Source: Pseudogymnoascus destructans (Eukaryota; Ascomycota; Leotiomycetes; Thelebolales; Thelebolaceae). Taken from it: a stretch of 64,000 nt of DNA. Positions within the stretch are counted from its first letter, which is position 1, and each line of letters starts with the position of its first letter. The translations under genes were made by a program, and so were the position numbers. The DNA lies in the NCBI RefSeq assembly GCF_001641265.1, contig NW_020167525.1, positions 1,032,501-1,096,500 on the forward strand. The letters are read 5' to 3'. This document shows, piece by piece, positions 23,394 through 33,401 of this stretch. Below the pieces are notes generated by a model, which saw nothing but the letters and a program-made list of their open reading frames with translations, did not search any database and was not told where the DNA came from.

Positions 23394-25331
23394 ATGTCTG
23401 TCGTCAGTTCGAAGGGGAAAACCCCCACCACGCCAACTTCGTCTCAGAGGTCTAAGCCTGAGAATGAAGAGATGCCCGATGCACCCACCGTCAACGAACT
23501 CAAGGAAACTCTACGCGTCAAGTTGCCCGACACTTACTCCGGCAACCGAAAGGAACTTGAGGTGTTTTTGCTACAGGTCGAACTGTACCAGCACTTCAAT
23601 GATGAGAAGTTTCCCACCCAGGAGAGCTATGCCCTGTGGACTGCGTCCTACCTTAGGGGGGAAGCCCTGCGATGGATCGAACCATTCCTCAAGGACTATT
23701 TCAAATATGAAAGTACCAATGGAAGCATGACAACTACGCAGACTATGTTTGGCAGCTGGAATGGATTCTGTAAGGAAATCCGACGCATGTTCGGAGACAT
23801 CGATGAGATTAAGACCGCAGAAGACCATCTGTTTGCACTTAAGCAGACTGGCAGCGCCCTCACATACTCCACAGAATTCCAGAGATACGGCAATCAGACA
23901 GGATGGGACGCCAGCGCACTCATCAGCCACTACCGACGTGGGCTGAAGAGCCATATACGTATGGAACTTGCCCGTTTGGAACAACAACCAACGGACATGG
24001 TAGCGCTAATCGAACATACGGTCCGAATCGACAATCGACTATACGAATTCCAGAAGGAACGTCGGACCTATGACAAGCCCAAGAAAAGTTACCCCTACCG
24101 GGGGAACGAGGGCAGACGACGGGATCAACACCCGTGAGACAACCGTTGGTCGGACCCAATGGAACTCGATGCCACGTTCAAACCTGGACGACCCCGTGAC
24201 CCTAAGAAAGACAGACAATTCAAGGAACGACTCTGTTTTAACTGCGACAAGCCAGGCCACATGGCCCGAGACTGCAGACAGCCAAAGAAAGGGAACGGCG
24301 GACGCAAAGTCGGCAAACAACTCAATGCCACCTGGACAGGACAGTTGAACGCAACGTTTGTGAACAAACAGGACTGGGGAATAAACGGCGAAAGCACCCC
24401 AGAAGACGAGAGCTCAGATGAAGGGTCGGAGGCGGAATCGTTCACCGTCTCGGAACAGGAGACCTTCGATGAACTCGCACCTACGGAACCAATGAGTCCA
24501 CGGTGCAAGAGCGTAGTAAGACGCATGGCAAAACACGCCCACGCGAAGATTAGGGCCGAACGAGACAAGCCCAATGGCCAGAGGAGAATCCCCATGCTTA
24601 AAGACATCTACGGGAACCTGTTACAGGAACTTCCGTTAAAGTGCAAGGTGGACGACTGCAAGGATGACCTCTGGAGATACTACGACCAACTAACGAATAC
24701 CCGCAGGCTGCTTGGCACGTCCCAAGACGTAGCTAAGTTGGAAGCCCAAGAAGCGGAAGAACTGGAGAAGGATGTCGAGCATATGGCTAAACTGAAGTAT
24801 ATGAAAAGCGTCGAACTTTACTACCAGGACCGCAGGAGAGCCCTGAAGAAGTACGACGAGAAAGCCAGAGATATGCTCCGACGGGAAAATGCGAGACCCA
24901 CTCCACGCATCGAAAGGAGAGCCATGGAGCAACTAGACACGTTCTCCATGCCTCCGAGGGAAGATAGTGCATGGGTGAGAGGACAGCGGGAACTATCAAC
25001 GACAGACGCAACAGAGGCTGATCATCCCTGGCACGCGTATGTCTACTGGGAGTATTGCAGCGAAGATGACTGCAAGCTCCACTGGAAAAAGAAACACCAG
25101 AATCAGTTGTTTCCCCGATCCTCGCCCAGGATACACTTCAGAGACGCAGAGCAAGTTCACGCCCTCAGGCGAAGCCAGTCTGAAGGGGACTTGCCTATCA
25201 AAAGCGAACAGGTATACGAGAAATACCCACATCTGCTAGACGAAGCAGAAGAGCGAGGGAAACGATCTCCCCAAGGACCACCATTGGAAGCGGATGAATA
25301 CTATCCTTCCTCGGACGAGTCAAAAAACTAG
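23394..25331 (+). CDS. gypsy gag with one in-frame TGA
   Basis: One frame runs from ATG 23394 to TAG 25331 (645 codons), broken only by TGA at 24135-24137. The flanking amino acids (RRRDQHP, then DNRWSDPMELDATF) show that the frame continues across the stop. CGA to TGA is the simplest origin. The N-terminal half is the retrotransposon Gag domain (KLPDTYSGNRKELEVFLLQ, YLRGEALRWIEPFL). A CCHC zinc knuckle CFNCDKPGHMARDC lies near 24235. The Glu/Lys-rich C-terminal ~300 aa after it are unusually long. Gag forms the virus-like particle. As written the ORF would give only a 247-aa product unless TGA is read through. Confidence 0.88.
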
Positions 25332-25363
25332 GAGTCCTCGACGGTAGGCCACCGGCGAGCGAC

Positions 25364-28300
25364 ATGAAGAGGCCTAGTACAGACCAGCTATGCGCCACGA
25401 CGGGCAGCATGCAACTATATGTGGTCGCTAAGATACAACAGCGACACCTCCGAGCAATGATTGACTCAGGAGCGACGGGCAACTTTATGACAAAGAAAGT
25501 AGCAGACACGCAAGGTTTCAAGACGCAATTGAAAACCGAACCATACCCATTAATGGTCGTAGATGGAGAACCCATCTCGACTAATGAAGGAATGGTGACC
25601 CACGAAACGGTCCCATTGGAAATGGTCATGCTACACGGGCACAAGGAAATGATTCAGTTTGACATCGTGCACATGGACAACCATGCGTGCATCCTTGGTA
25701 TGCCATGGCTCAAGAAACACAACCCCCAGATCGACTGGTGGAACGAGAAAGTTGTGATGAGCCAGTGCGCGTGTGAACAACGGACGGACACGCGACAACG
25801 GGAGAAACCCTCCCAGGGCCGGAAGGAGTTATGTGCAACCTCCGAGCTCGATGACCTAGCCCAGGCATCCTCACCGATGAGTATACCGGTGGAGTACAAG
25901 GAATACGAGCAATTATTCCAGGAAGGCCCTAAGAATGAGGCGCTTCCTAAGCACCAACCATGGGATCACGAGATACCTTTGGAGAAAGACAAGAGTCCAC
26001 CGTTCGGACCAATATATCAGCTATCGGAAAAGGAGCTGAAGGTACTTAAGGAGTACATCGATGATAACCTAGCGAAAGGATTCATCAGACCATCCACATC
26101 ACCAGCAGGAAGTCCGGTGCTTTTCGTACCGAAGAAAGATGGCTCCCTACGGTTATGTGTGGACTATCGAGCGTTGAACAACATCACAATCAAGGACAGG
26201 TATGCCCTGCCGTTAATCAATGAACTACACGATAGATTTCAAGGAGCAAAGATCTTCAGTAAGCTAGATCTGCGAGGAGCATACAACCTGATCCGAATCA
26301 AGGCTGGGGAAGAGTGGAAAACAGCATTCCGCACCCGCTATGGCCTATTCGAGTATCAAGTCATGCCCTTTGGGCTAACAAACGCACCCGCATCTATGCA
26401 ACGACTGATGAATGATGCTTTGCACGAATACTTAGACATCTTTACCATTATCTACCTAGACGATGTCCTGGTGTATTCAGCAACCAAGGAGGAGCATGTC
26501 AAGCATGTCAAACTCGTCCTGAAGAAACTAAAGGAGTACAGCTTACTCCTCAAACCAGAGAAGTGCGAGTTCCATAAAAACCAAGTCGAATTCTTGGGTT
26601 ACATTATTGGAACGCACGGCATCAAGATGGACCAAGCAAAAGTAACGGCAGTGTTGGAATGGCCAACACCGACCACGGTCAAGGAAGTGCAAGCCTTCCT
26701 AGGCTTCGCCAACTTCTACCGAAGATTCATCTCGGGATATTCCAAGGTAGCTCAACCACTCACGGAGCTTACCAGAAAGGATCTCGAATTCAAATGGACG
26801 GACAAGGCAGAGGCTGCTTTCCAGGAACTTAAGACGAAGTTCACGGAAGCACCTATCCTTGCTACATTTGACCCTGCAAAGAAGATCATCCTCGAAACGG
26901 ACTCTTCTGACTTCGCAATTGGAGCATGTCTGAATCAACCAGACGAGAACGGTAAGTTCAAACCAATCGCGTACTACTCTAGGAAACTGTCACCCGCGGA
27001 ACTCAATTACGACATCCACGACAAGGAGCTACTGGCTATTGTCGTTGCCTTTGAGCAGTGGCGAGTATATCTTGAGGGATCCACCTACCCTGTGCAGGTA
27101 TGGACGGATCACAAGAACCTCATATATTTCACCACGACCAAGGTTTTAAACCGCAGACAAGTCCGCTGGGCAGAAACCCTCGCAGCCTACAACTTCACGA
27201 TAACCTATCGCAAGGGCTCCGAGAATGCAAGAGCAGACGCTCTCAGCAGACGGACCGACTACGCCGGCCCAAAGGAAGAAAGACCTAGAGCAATTCTGAA
27301 GAAAACAGATGCAGGAATACAGTACAACGAGTTACTAGCGACGATCTCAGTCATCGAAGATACAGAACTCGAGGAAAGACTCAAGAAAGCTTACGCAACA
27401 GACGAATGCGCCAAGCGAGTCTTGTCCAAAGTCGAAGGCGACTTCACCATCGACGAACAAGGATTGATTCGATACAAAGGGTTAGTGTATGTCCCAAGTC
27501 AAATGAGACGCCCGCTGGTGCAAGAACAACACTCGTTACCAGCACACGGTCATCAGGGAGTAACACGAACCTTCGAACGAATCACTCGACACTACTACTT
27601 CCCAGGTATGAGGAAGCAGGTAGAGACAGTGGTAAGAGAGTGCGACATTTGCAGCAAGTCAAAATCCAATAGGCATCTGCCATACGGACAACTCAAGTCG
27701 ACACCAGTACCAAAAGGAGCGTGGAAATCAATAGCTTTGGACTTCATCGTCAAGCTTCCACCCTCCAAGGACCCGTTAACAGGAATAGAATACGACTCTA
27801 TCCTCGTCATCACGGAAAGACTCACGAAATATGGGAAGTTTATACCATATCTAGAAGCTAGCGACGCCGAGGCGCTCGCATATACCTTCATTCGAGTCAT
27901 ATTAGCCGATCATGGGATGCCAGAAGAAGTCATCTCAGATAGAGACAAGCTCTTTACTTCGAAATTCTGGAAATCATTGATGGCGCTACTGGGAACAAAT
28001 CATAAGCTATCAACAGCTTTTCATCCCCAGACAGACGGCCAAACAGAAAGATTAAATCAGACCCTTGAACAGTACCTGCGAAGCTATGTCAATCATCAAC
28101 AGGATAACTGGGTTCAGATCTTACCCATCGCACAGTTTGCATATAACAGCGCGATGACAGAAGCAACGAAAGTCTCACCGTTCTTTGCCAATTATGGCTA
28201 CCAGCCAGAAGCATATAGGCAACCAAGACCGGATGAATCACGAGCTGAACAAGCCCTGATCGTGGTGGAACAACTGAAATCGTTCCACGAACAACTTGCG

Positions 28301-28861
28301 ACGGACATCCAATTCTTAAATGAACGATCCGCCGCATACGCAAACAAGAAGCGCAGTATGGAACCTGCCTTCAAGGAGGGGGATAAAGTATACCTACTCC
28401 GGAAACATATCAAAACGAAACGACCAAGCACAAAGTTGGACTTCAAGAAATTGGGACCATTCAAAATATTGAACAAAGTCAGCTCAGTTAATTACAGACT
28501 GCAGCTACCCAGGAAGTCTAGACTACACCCGGTATTTCATGTCTCACTACTGGAACCAGCAAGAGGAAATACCCCAATTGCGACCGACACCGAACTCCAA
28601 CCCGAGAATGAGATAATCGAATATGAGGACGAAACGATCCTAGACAGAAGGTTAGTAGGACGTCGAGAAGAGTTTTTGATAAAATGGGAAAATTACGAAC
28701 CTACGGATAATTCGTGGGAACCAACAAGGAACATCAGCAAAGAACTGCTGGAGGAATATCGACGCCGCCATCCGCCAGCCATTGATCCCAAGATGCAGGG
28801 GAGTAGGCCAGTGGATCGGAGGAAGCGAGGGTCCCGGTCACAGACGAGGAGGCAGCGCTAA
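25364..28861 (+). CDS. gypsy pol: protease, RT, RNase H, integrase, chromodomain
   Basis: An uninterrupted 1165-aa frame. Protease DSGATGNFM is at about residue 33; reverse transcriptase spans about 230-430 with IIYLDDVLVYS at about 362; RNase H is at about 500-630 (ETDSSDFAIGACL, WTDHKNLIYF); the integrase HHCC zinc finger is at about 725-770 (HQGVTRTF...CDICSKSK), followed by the catalytic core with DFIVKLP, ISDRDKLFTS and HPQTDGQTERLNQ. The C-terminal chromodomain (about 1100-1145: LIKWENYEPTDNSWEP) marks a chromovirus. The ORF is in a different frame from gag (33 bp apart), so a frameshift or reinitiation is needed. All catalytic motifs are present, so Pol looks functional. Confidence 0.95.
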   Translation: MKRPSTDQLCATTGSMQLYVVAKIQQRHLRAMIDSGATGNFMTKKVADTQGFKTQLKTEPYPLMVVDGEPISTNEGMVTHETVPLEMVMLHGHKEMIQFDIVHMDNHACILGMPWLKKHNPQIDWWNEKVVMSQCACEQRTDTRQREKPSQGRKELCATSELDDLAQASSPMSIPVEYKEYEQLFQEGPKNEALPKHQPWDHEIPLEKDKSPPFGPIYQLSEKELKVLKEYIDDNLAKGFIRPSTSPAGSPVLFVPKKDGSLRLCVDYRALNNITIKDRYALPLINELHDRFQGAKIFSKLDLRGAYNLIRIKAGEEWKTAFRTRYGLFEYQVMPFGLTNAPASMQRLMNDALHEYLDIFTIIYLDDVLVYSATKEEHVKHVKLVLKKLKEYSLLLKPEKCEFHKNQVEFLGYIIGTHGIKMDQAKVTAVLEWPTPTTVKEVQAFLGFANFYRRFISGYSKVAQPLTELTRKDLEFKWTDKAEAAFQELKTKFTEAPILATFDPAKKIILETDSSDFAIGACLNQPDENGKFKPIAYYSRKLSPAELNYDIHDKELLAIVVAFEQWRVYLEGSTYPVQVWTDHKNLIYFTTTKVLNRRQVRWAETLAAYNFTITYRKGSENARADALSRRTDYAGPKEERPRAILKKTDAGIQYNELLATISVIEDTELEERLKKAYATDECAKRVLSKVEGDFTIDEQGLIRYKGLVYVPSQMRRPLVQEQHSLPAHGHQGVTRTFERITRHYYFPGMRKQVETVVRECDICSKSKSNRHLPYGQLKSTPVPKGAWKSIALDFIVKLPPSKDPLTGIEYDSILVITERLTKYGKFIPYLEASDAEALAYTFIRVILADHGMPEEVISDRDKLFTSKFWKSLMALLGTNHKLSTAFHPQTDGQTERLNQTLEQYLRSYVNHQQDNWVQILPIAQFAYNSAMTEATKVSPFFANYGYQPEAYRQPRPDESRAEQALIVVEQLKSFHEQLATDIQFLNERSAAYANKKRSMEPAFKEGDKVYLLRKHIKTKRPSTKLDFKKLGPFKILNKVSSVNYRLQLPRKSRLHPVFHVSLLEPARGNTPIATDTELQPENEIIEYEDETILDRRLVGRREEFLIKWENYEPTDNSWEPTRNISKELLEEYRRRHPPAIDPKMQGSRPVDRRKRGSRSQTRRQR

Positions 28862-29300
28862 CTGCCTGTTCCTCGACCTCAACAGCGTCATGCTTCTCAG
28901 CAGCCACACGTTCGGCCTCCTCTGCCGCATCAAGCTCGTCGAGGGTTTTCAAACCTCGCCGGAGCATATCTTTACCACGGGTTCGGATGAGGCGTTTCTG
29001 CTTCCGCAGACGAAGTAACTTCGAAAGGGTTTCTTCCTCTTCGCGATCCAGGCGATCCTCCTCCCGTTCGAGCTTCACCCAGTCGGGATGCTCAGGACCC
29101 ATACAGTCACACTTTTCTTTCAAGTTGCGACGAACGCACTCGGCGCACCGCCGTGAATCATTTGGAGACGACACGCAAGTAATGTTTCGCCTCACGCAGT
29201 TCGAGCAAGAATCCATTTCGGGTAGTTCGTATCCGTGGCTCTTTATTCGACGGACAAGATCGTTGCGTTCCTGGAGTTTGCGGGCAGTGTCAGTAGGCAT
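28734..29300 (-). CDS. Antisense ORF in gypsy: Zn2Cys6-like Cys cluster plus coiled coil
   Basis: On the minus strand between pol and the 3' LTR, 188 aa from ATG 29300 (an upstream in-frame ATG at 29348 would give 204). Its 3' end overlaps the last 128 bp of pol tail to tail. Cysteines at about residues 30-65 follow CX2CX6CX9CX2CX8C, which fits the fungal Zn2Cys6 spacing rule; residues between them are Arg-rich (VRRNIT, VRRNLKEK). A strongly charged helical segment follows (EREEDRLDREEEETLSKL, RLRKQKRL), then an acidic, Ser-rich tail. The function is unknown. Its promoter would have to lie in the 3' LTR or just inside it. Confidence 0.7.
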   Translation of the reverse strand: MPTDTARKLQERNDLVRRIKSHGYELPEMDSCSNCVRRNITCVSSPNDSRRCAECVRRNLKEKCDCMGPEHPDWVKLEREEDRLDREEEETLSKLLRLRKQKRLIRTRGKDMLRRGLKTLDELDAAEEAERVAAEKHDAVEVEEQAVSAASSSVTGTLASSDPLAYSPASWDQWLADGGVDIPPAVLC

Positions 29301-29396
29301 GTTGCATGTTGAAGGACTCGCTGAGGAGCAGCAGAGTCCCGGGGACATGGACGTACTTATAGGATTCGAGACGAATGCCCAGGGGAAGGGAGCGAG

Positions 29397-29871
29397 TGTT
29401 ACGACGGAACAAGAAGGCTGGCCAACTACAGGACAGGAAGGAGGGAGGTCGCATGAGACCGGCCCTGGTACCTGGAGGGGCAGCGGGGAATAGTAGTTCC
29501 GAAAGTATCACGTGACGGACTCGCAGGATGATGAGAAGAGTCCTAAGAGTCCAGGACTCCGAGGACTCGAGTGAGTTCCCAGGAGTCCACTAGGCACGTG
29601 ATGGACTCGCAGGATGATGAGAAGAGTCCTAAGAGTCCAGGACTCCGAGGACTCGAGTGAGTTCCCAAGAGTCCACTAGGCACGACGCCACTATATAAGT
29701 AGATAGTATTTCCTTAGATAGGAGCTTCGTGCTCAACTCAATACAGTATTTGTTATATACTAGTAACGTGTTACTTGAAGCCTTTGTGTCTGATCCCCTG
29801 CCTCCTCTGATAAGTAAACCTTTACGCAAGAGAACCTCTGTGTCTTCTATCGTTTAGAAGTCAGCGTTACA
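29397..29871 (+). repeat. 3' LTR of the gypsy element
   Basis: 475 bp, TGTTACGACGG...GCGTTACA, preceded by a purine tract and followed by target copy CATGG. Its sequence matches the solo LTR at 10436 more closely than it matches the 5' LTR. Confidence 0.95.
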
Positions 29872-31755
29872 CATGGGGCCCTAGGGTCAGGGTATGACTA
29901 TTCATGCTTCTTTGCCGCTGCTCGATGTCTAACCCAGCTGGCATCATATATATCCCAGTGATCGAGCGGTACATATTGCGATATAGCCCAAAGTCGTCAA
30001 TGAACATAATTAAGGGTAGTGACTGGACTCCTGACATGATTGTAGCCACTAAGTAGTCCCGGCCATATTGCTCAATCTCTATCCCTCCGCGCACTGGAGT
30101 ACTCCGTTGAATATCAACAATTCCGTGGCTTTTGGTGTATAATTTAGTAACAACCCAAGGCGTCCGTACAACACCCTTGCCCCACTGTATGCTTATATCA
30201 GGTCGACGATATAGCACTTGAGTAGGCTGTATCCAGAGCAAAGACCCATCATCAAGGAGGCGTTCGCTTATAGACAGCCTTTCCACATCCTCCTGTAGTC
30301 TCTGGGACTGGTATAGTATATCGTTCTGGTGGATTAATGGTCTTATGTGGAGGAGCACCATGTTTAGGGTAGTAGATGAACCCCGCCTATCACGCCCAAT
30401 AAACACAACCTGTCCAGAATGCTTGGATGTAGAGACGCAACAAGCAGTGTTGTTACATTTATATTGGACAAAGTCAGACAGGAAAATTGGCTCTCCACAA
30501 CTGTACAGCGCAAAGTCCACGCCACACGTCCTAATTGAAGAACCCAATGCTCGGGAGTGGTATAACTCAGTTGGATTATCCACAATATCGGCCATCCCTT
30601 GGTGTATAGGCTGACCAAGGGTAGATGATAGTATAGCAGCAATAACCCGAGGGTCAAAGAAGTGAATATAGCTTTGAGACTTTGCAGCGATGCCTGAAGG
30701 CTGCTTGTCCATCCGGACGTCTATTATTGATCTTTGAAGTGGTAGTAAAGGTAGTCGGCGACGACACCACTTTTGAAGTGTTGCAAGGTTCTCTGGGAGC
30801 TGAGTAAATTCCTCATTTGGAATGAGTCGTAACACTTGGATCAAGGCCTTATAGGACTGCCGAGTAACTCGATGCGTATCGCACCAAATGCCAAATGCCA
30901 TGGTGAAGTCTGATAATGGTGTCGATTGAGGGTTTAAAGCTGCTAGATCAATGACATCGTCACTAGCAAAATGAACCTTTGGATTGTGTTCACTCTCTAC
31001 TGAGCCGTTCTCTGAGTAGTCGTCCTCTCGCACTATAGATCGTTGTAGTCCCCCTGGAAGGCGTCCTCTGTACATGTATAAGATGACCCTGGTTCCATAA
31101 TTGGCATTGTAGGCCCTTTGGCGTTGGATTGTGAGTCAGGAAAATCGGCAAGCTCGTTTTCATTATCGTCATTATAATGTGTATAATAATCTTCTGGCTG
31201 ATTTAAAGTTAGTGAAGGAGGTGGCACATAGGATTGAACGTTAATTGACCCATTATCTAGAGCAGGAAGCTGCAGATGTTGTCTCCGGGTAGCCTCAGCT
31301 CGGTTCATCTGTGTAGTCTGATATACAACATGCCTCCGAAGATTTGCCCCGGAAGCTGGCCATCTACGCCTACGCCAGCGATTTGGATTACCAAAATACT
31401 CTGCAGTATATGTTGCATTGGGGCTTGAGTTCATTGCTATAGGTAGTAGGTTATAGAACTCCCAATTTGTATAGGGGGTTATATTGAGGTAAGAGTCGCA
31501 TTATGAACAGTTGAATTAGACGACGGGGTTTGGCGATCATTCATCACGTGACACTGTATGACACTTCACGCGTAGTTTACAATTTTCGAATTTATACCCC
31601 CCGATTACAAAATCACACACTTAAACCACCTTGTGTTGGTGTCTATAACAAGAAGTGTATAGGAGTATACTATTGGTATTCATGCACCCTCCCCCCCCCC
31701 GCCCCCCCGAACATGTACAGAAGGGAGGCTAATCCTGGGTTGTAGAATCAATACC

Positions 31756-33354
31756 ATGCCAAAGACCTCGCGTCGCCAAAGACGCGCTACTAGAGGCACA
31801 ACCAGAGGCACAACCAGAAGCACAACCAGAGGCACAACCAGAGGCGCGTCGCAGGCATATAACCAGGAAGATCACAATCATGAGAGCTCGCAAATGCAGG
31901 AATCTCAGACCTCAAACTCCCAATATCCATATGGTGCGCGCAGCATTGTTCACCGCGACTCAAATAGCCCAGCATTGTCTCAGGCCCAGTCTTCGTCCAA
32001 CTTAACCAACAATGAGGCCCTACCTACTATAATCAACTCCCTGACTTCGCGGTTATTGCTCCATATTCAACCCAATACCATTAGCCCAGCGCAGTCTCAA
32101 GTTGGACAGATCCATGAGCCTCCGTTTTGTGTAGCGTCATCCCAGCTTCCTACCCAGCTAGCAACGACACTGTCCTTTGACAGCGGTCATTTCAACAGAC
32201 CTCAACCACATCGGAATGACACCGGCTTCCAAAATGCAACTGCTCTAACTTCGACCCCACAACTTAGTGGTCAAAGTAGTAACTCTACAAGGCCCACCAA
32301 CTCCCTGCCAGTCTACCGACCTGCTGCAAAGCGTATGAGGCCTAACGACAACGATTCTTACAATAGTAGCACCAAGCCCTTTCGGCAGGCAGAGAACCAG
32401 ACCAAAGTGTTCGACAATGCAGCTTGGAAACAAATCCGGAAGAAGTTGGACCCTGAGATCCGATGGCTTACCCTTCGATATGGACGGGCTACAGACAAGG
32501 AGCTTGAAGCCATAGTAAATGAGGTTACCCTATCCATAGATTTCGACCAAAACTTTGCTCTCCGAGACAAAGCTCTTTATAAGGCAAGGGGTAATACAAA
32601 TACGTGGAAGCACCGGACTATTACCTGCATGATGGTATGACTACTCGACCCCTTCTGTGGTGGCTTATCTGAACATGTACAGGAGTGGGTTAGCAAAACC
32701 CTTGCAAAGCCAGGCATAGTGGCCATGCAGAACGAACAGGATCCATCTCGACTATGGGAGGTGTTCGAGTCTGTTTATAGTGTTGTTGATGCAGAGAGTG
32801 TGTTTTGTTGGGCTAGTCGATACATCCTTTTCTATGAGAAAATAGAATCGAGTGAACCGCGTCCTGATGGGACAGCCTCAATTGCTCCTGGGCCATTCTG
32901 GATTAAATGTACAGTTTCTATTAACTATACAAGTATTAAGGCTAACTGACTTAGTTTGGTTTATATCATTGGCAGTAAAGGTAAAGCTCCACCTTGACTT
33001 CGAAAGAAATCATGGTGTTCACAACGGCGTTCCTAGGCAGGTGCTCCTAAATTGGTTTGATGCCTATCCTAGGAACCAGCATAAAAACATCAAGGCTTCC
33101 CGGCTAAAATTCAAGGATATGTATGGCCGGCAGAGGAAAACGCCACTTATTGACGACCAGATTGCACAACAATCAATAGGCATTTGAGGGACAGCATTGA
33201 CTGGGGTTCAGCAGATGAGGAGGATGGTAGTAGCGAAGGGCATGGGCAATATGGGGACGACGATAATGACGACGACGAGGACCAGTACGATGACGATAAC
33301 TGTGCTTATGGCTGTAGAGAGGATATACGTAGTGTGTTTGACGAAGTAATATAA
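31756..33354 (+). pseudogene. Second ORF of the divergent transposon-like unit
   Basis: Starts MPKTSRRQRRATRG with a Thr/Arg/Gly repeat, then a long Ser/Asn/Gln-rich part, then a more ordered region (WKQIRKKLDPEIRWLTLRYG). An intron at 32635-32682 (GTATGA...ACATGTACAG) joins to EWVSKTLAKPG. A second intron probably ends ...TTGGCAG near 32977. A single-base frame change near 33177 leads to an acidic Asp-rich end at 33354. It is divergent from the transposase-like gene at 31434 and likely part of the same element. The product is not recognised; such second ORFs can encode DNA-binding partners of a transposase (inference). Confidence 0.55.
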
Positions 33355-33401
33355 TAGGACAATATTTATATTTATAGAAGTTATAGTATATAAATTTAAT
33401 A

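Larger units (their letters stand above)
22876..29871 (+). mobile_element. Complete Ty3/gypsy chromovirus with CATGG target duplication
   Basis: It is 6996 bp. LTRs lie at 22876-23347 and 29397-29871. CATGG flanks both sides (22871-22875, 29872-29876). Internal order is gag (23394), pol (25364), then a convergent minus-strand ORF (28734-29300), and a polypurine tract AGGGGAAGGGAGCGAG immediately before the 3' LTR. The two LTRs differ by only a few positions (including a 3-bp indel), so insertion is fairly recent. It interrupts the transposase-like gene above. The solo LTR at 10436 is from the same family. Confidence 0.96.
21501..31434 (-). pseudogene. Large DDE transposase-like gene split by a gypsy insertion
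   Basis: The 5' part is 29872-31434 and the 3' part 21501-22875 (minus strand). Bridging the insertion at CATGG restores one continuous frame (TLGPH/GSHLDA), so the gene was open there before insertion. The 5' part also changes frame near 31070, best explained by an intron ending ACATGTACAG. Recognisable pieces: IMFIDDFGLYRNMYRS, GLDIEQRQRSMN, CCQFCDASL, PDSAHSEFLGI, FPPGWSRIQSP and LILRRWLK. These recall large fungal transposases of the CACTA/Tnp2-like kind, but I am not sure of the family. The total would be roughly 950-1000 aa. It is divergent from the gene at 31756, with a shared 320-bp gap. Confidence 0.65.
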
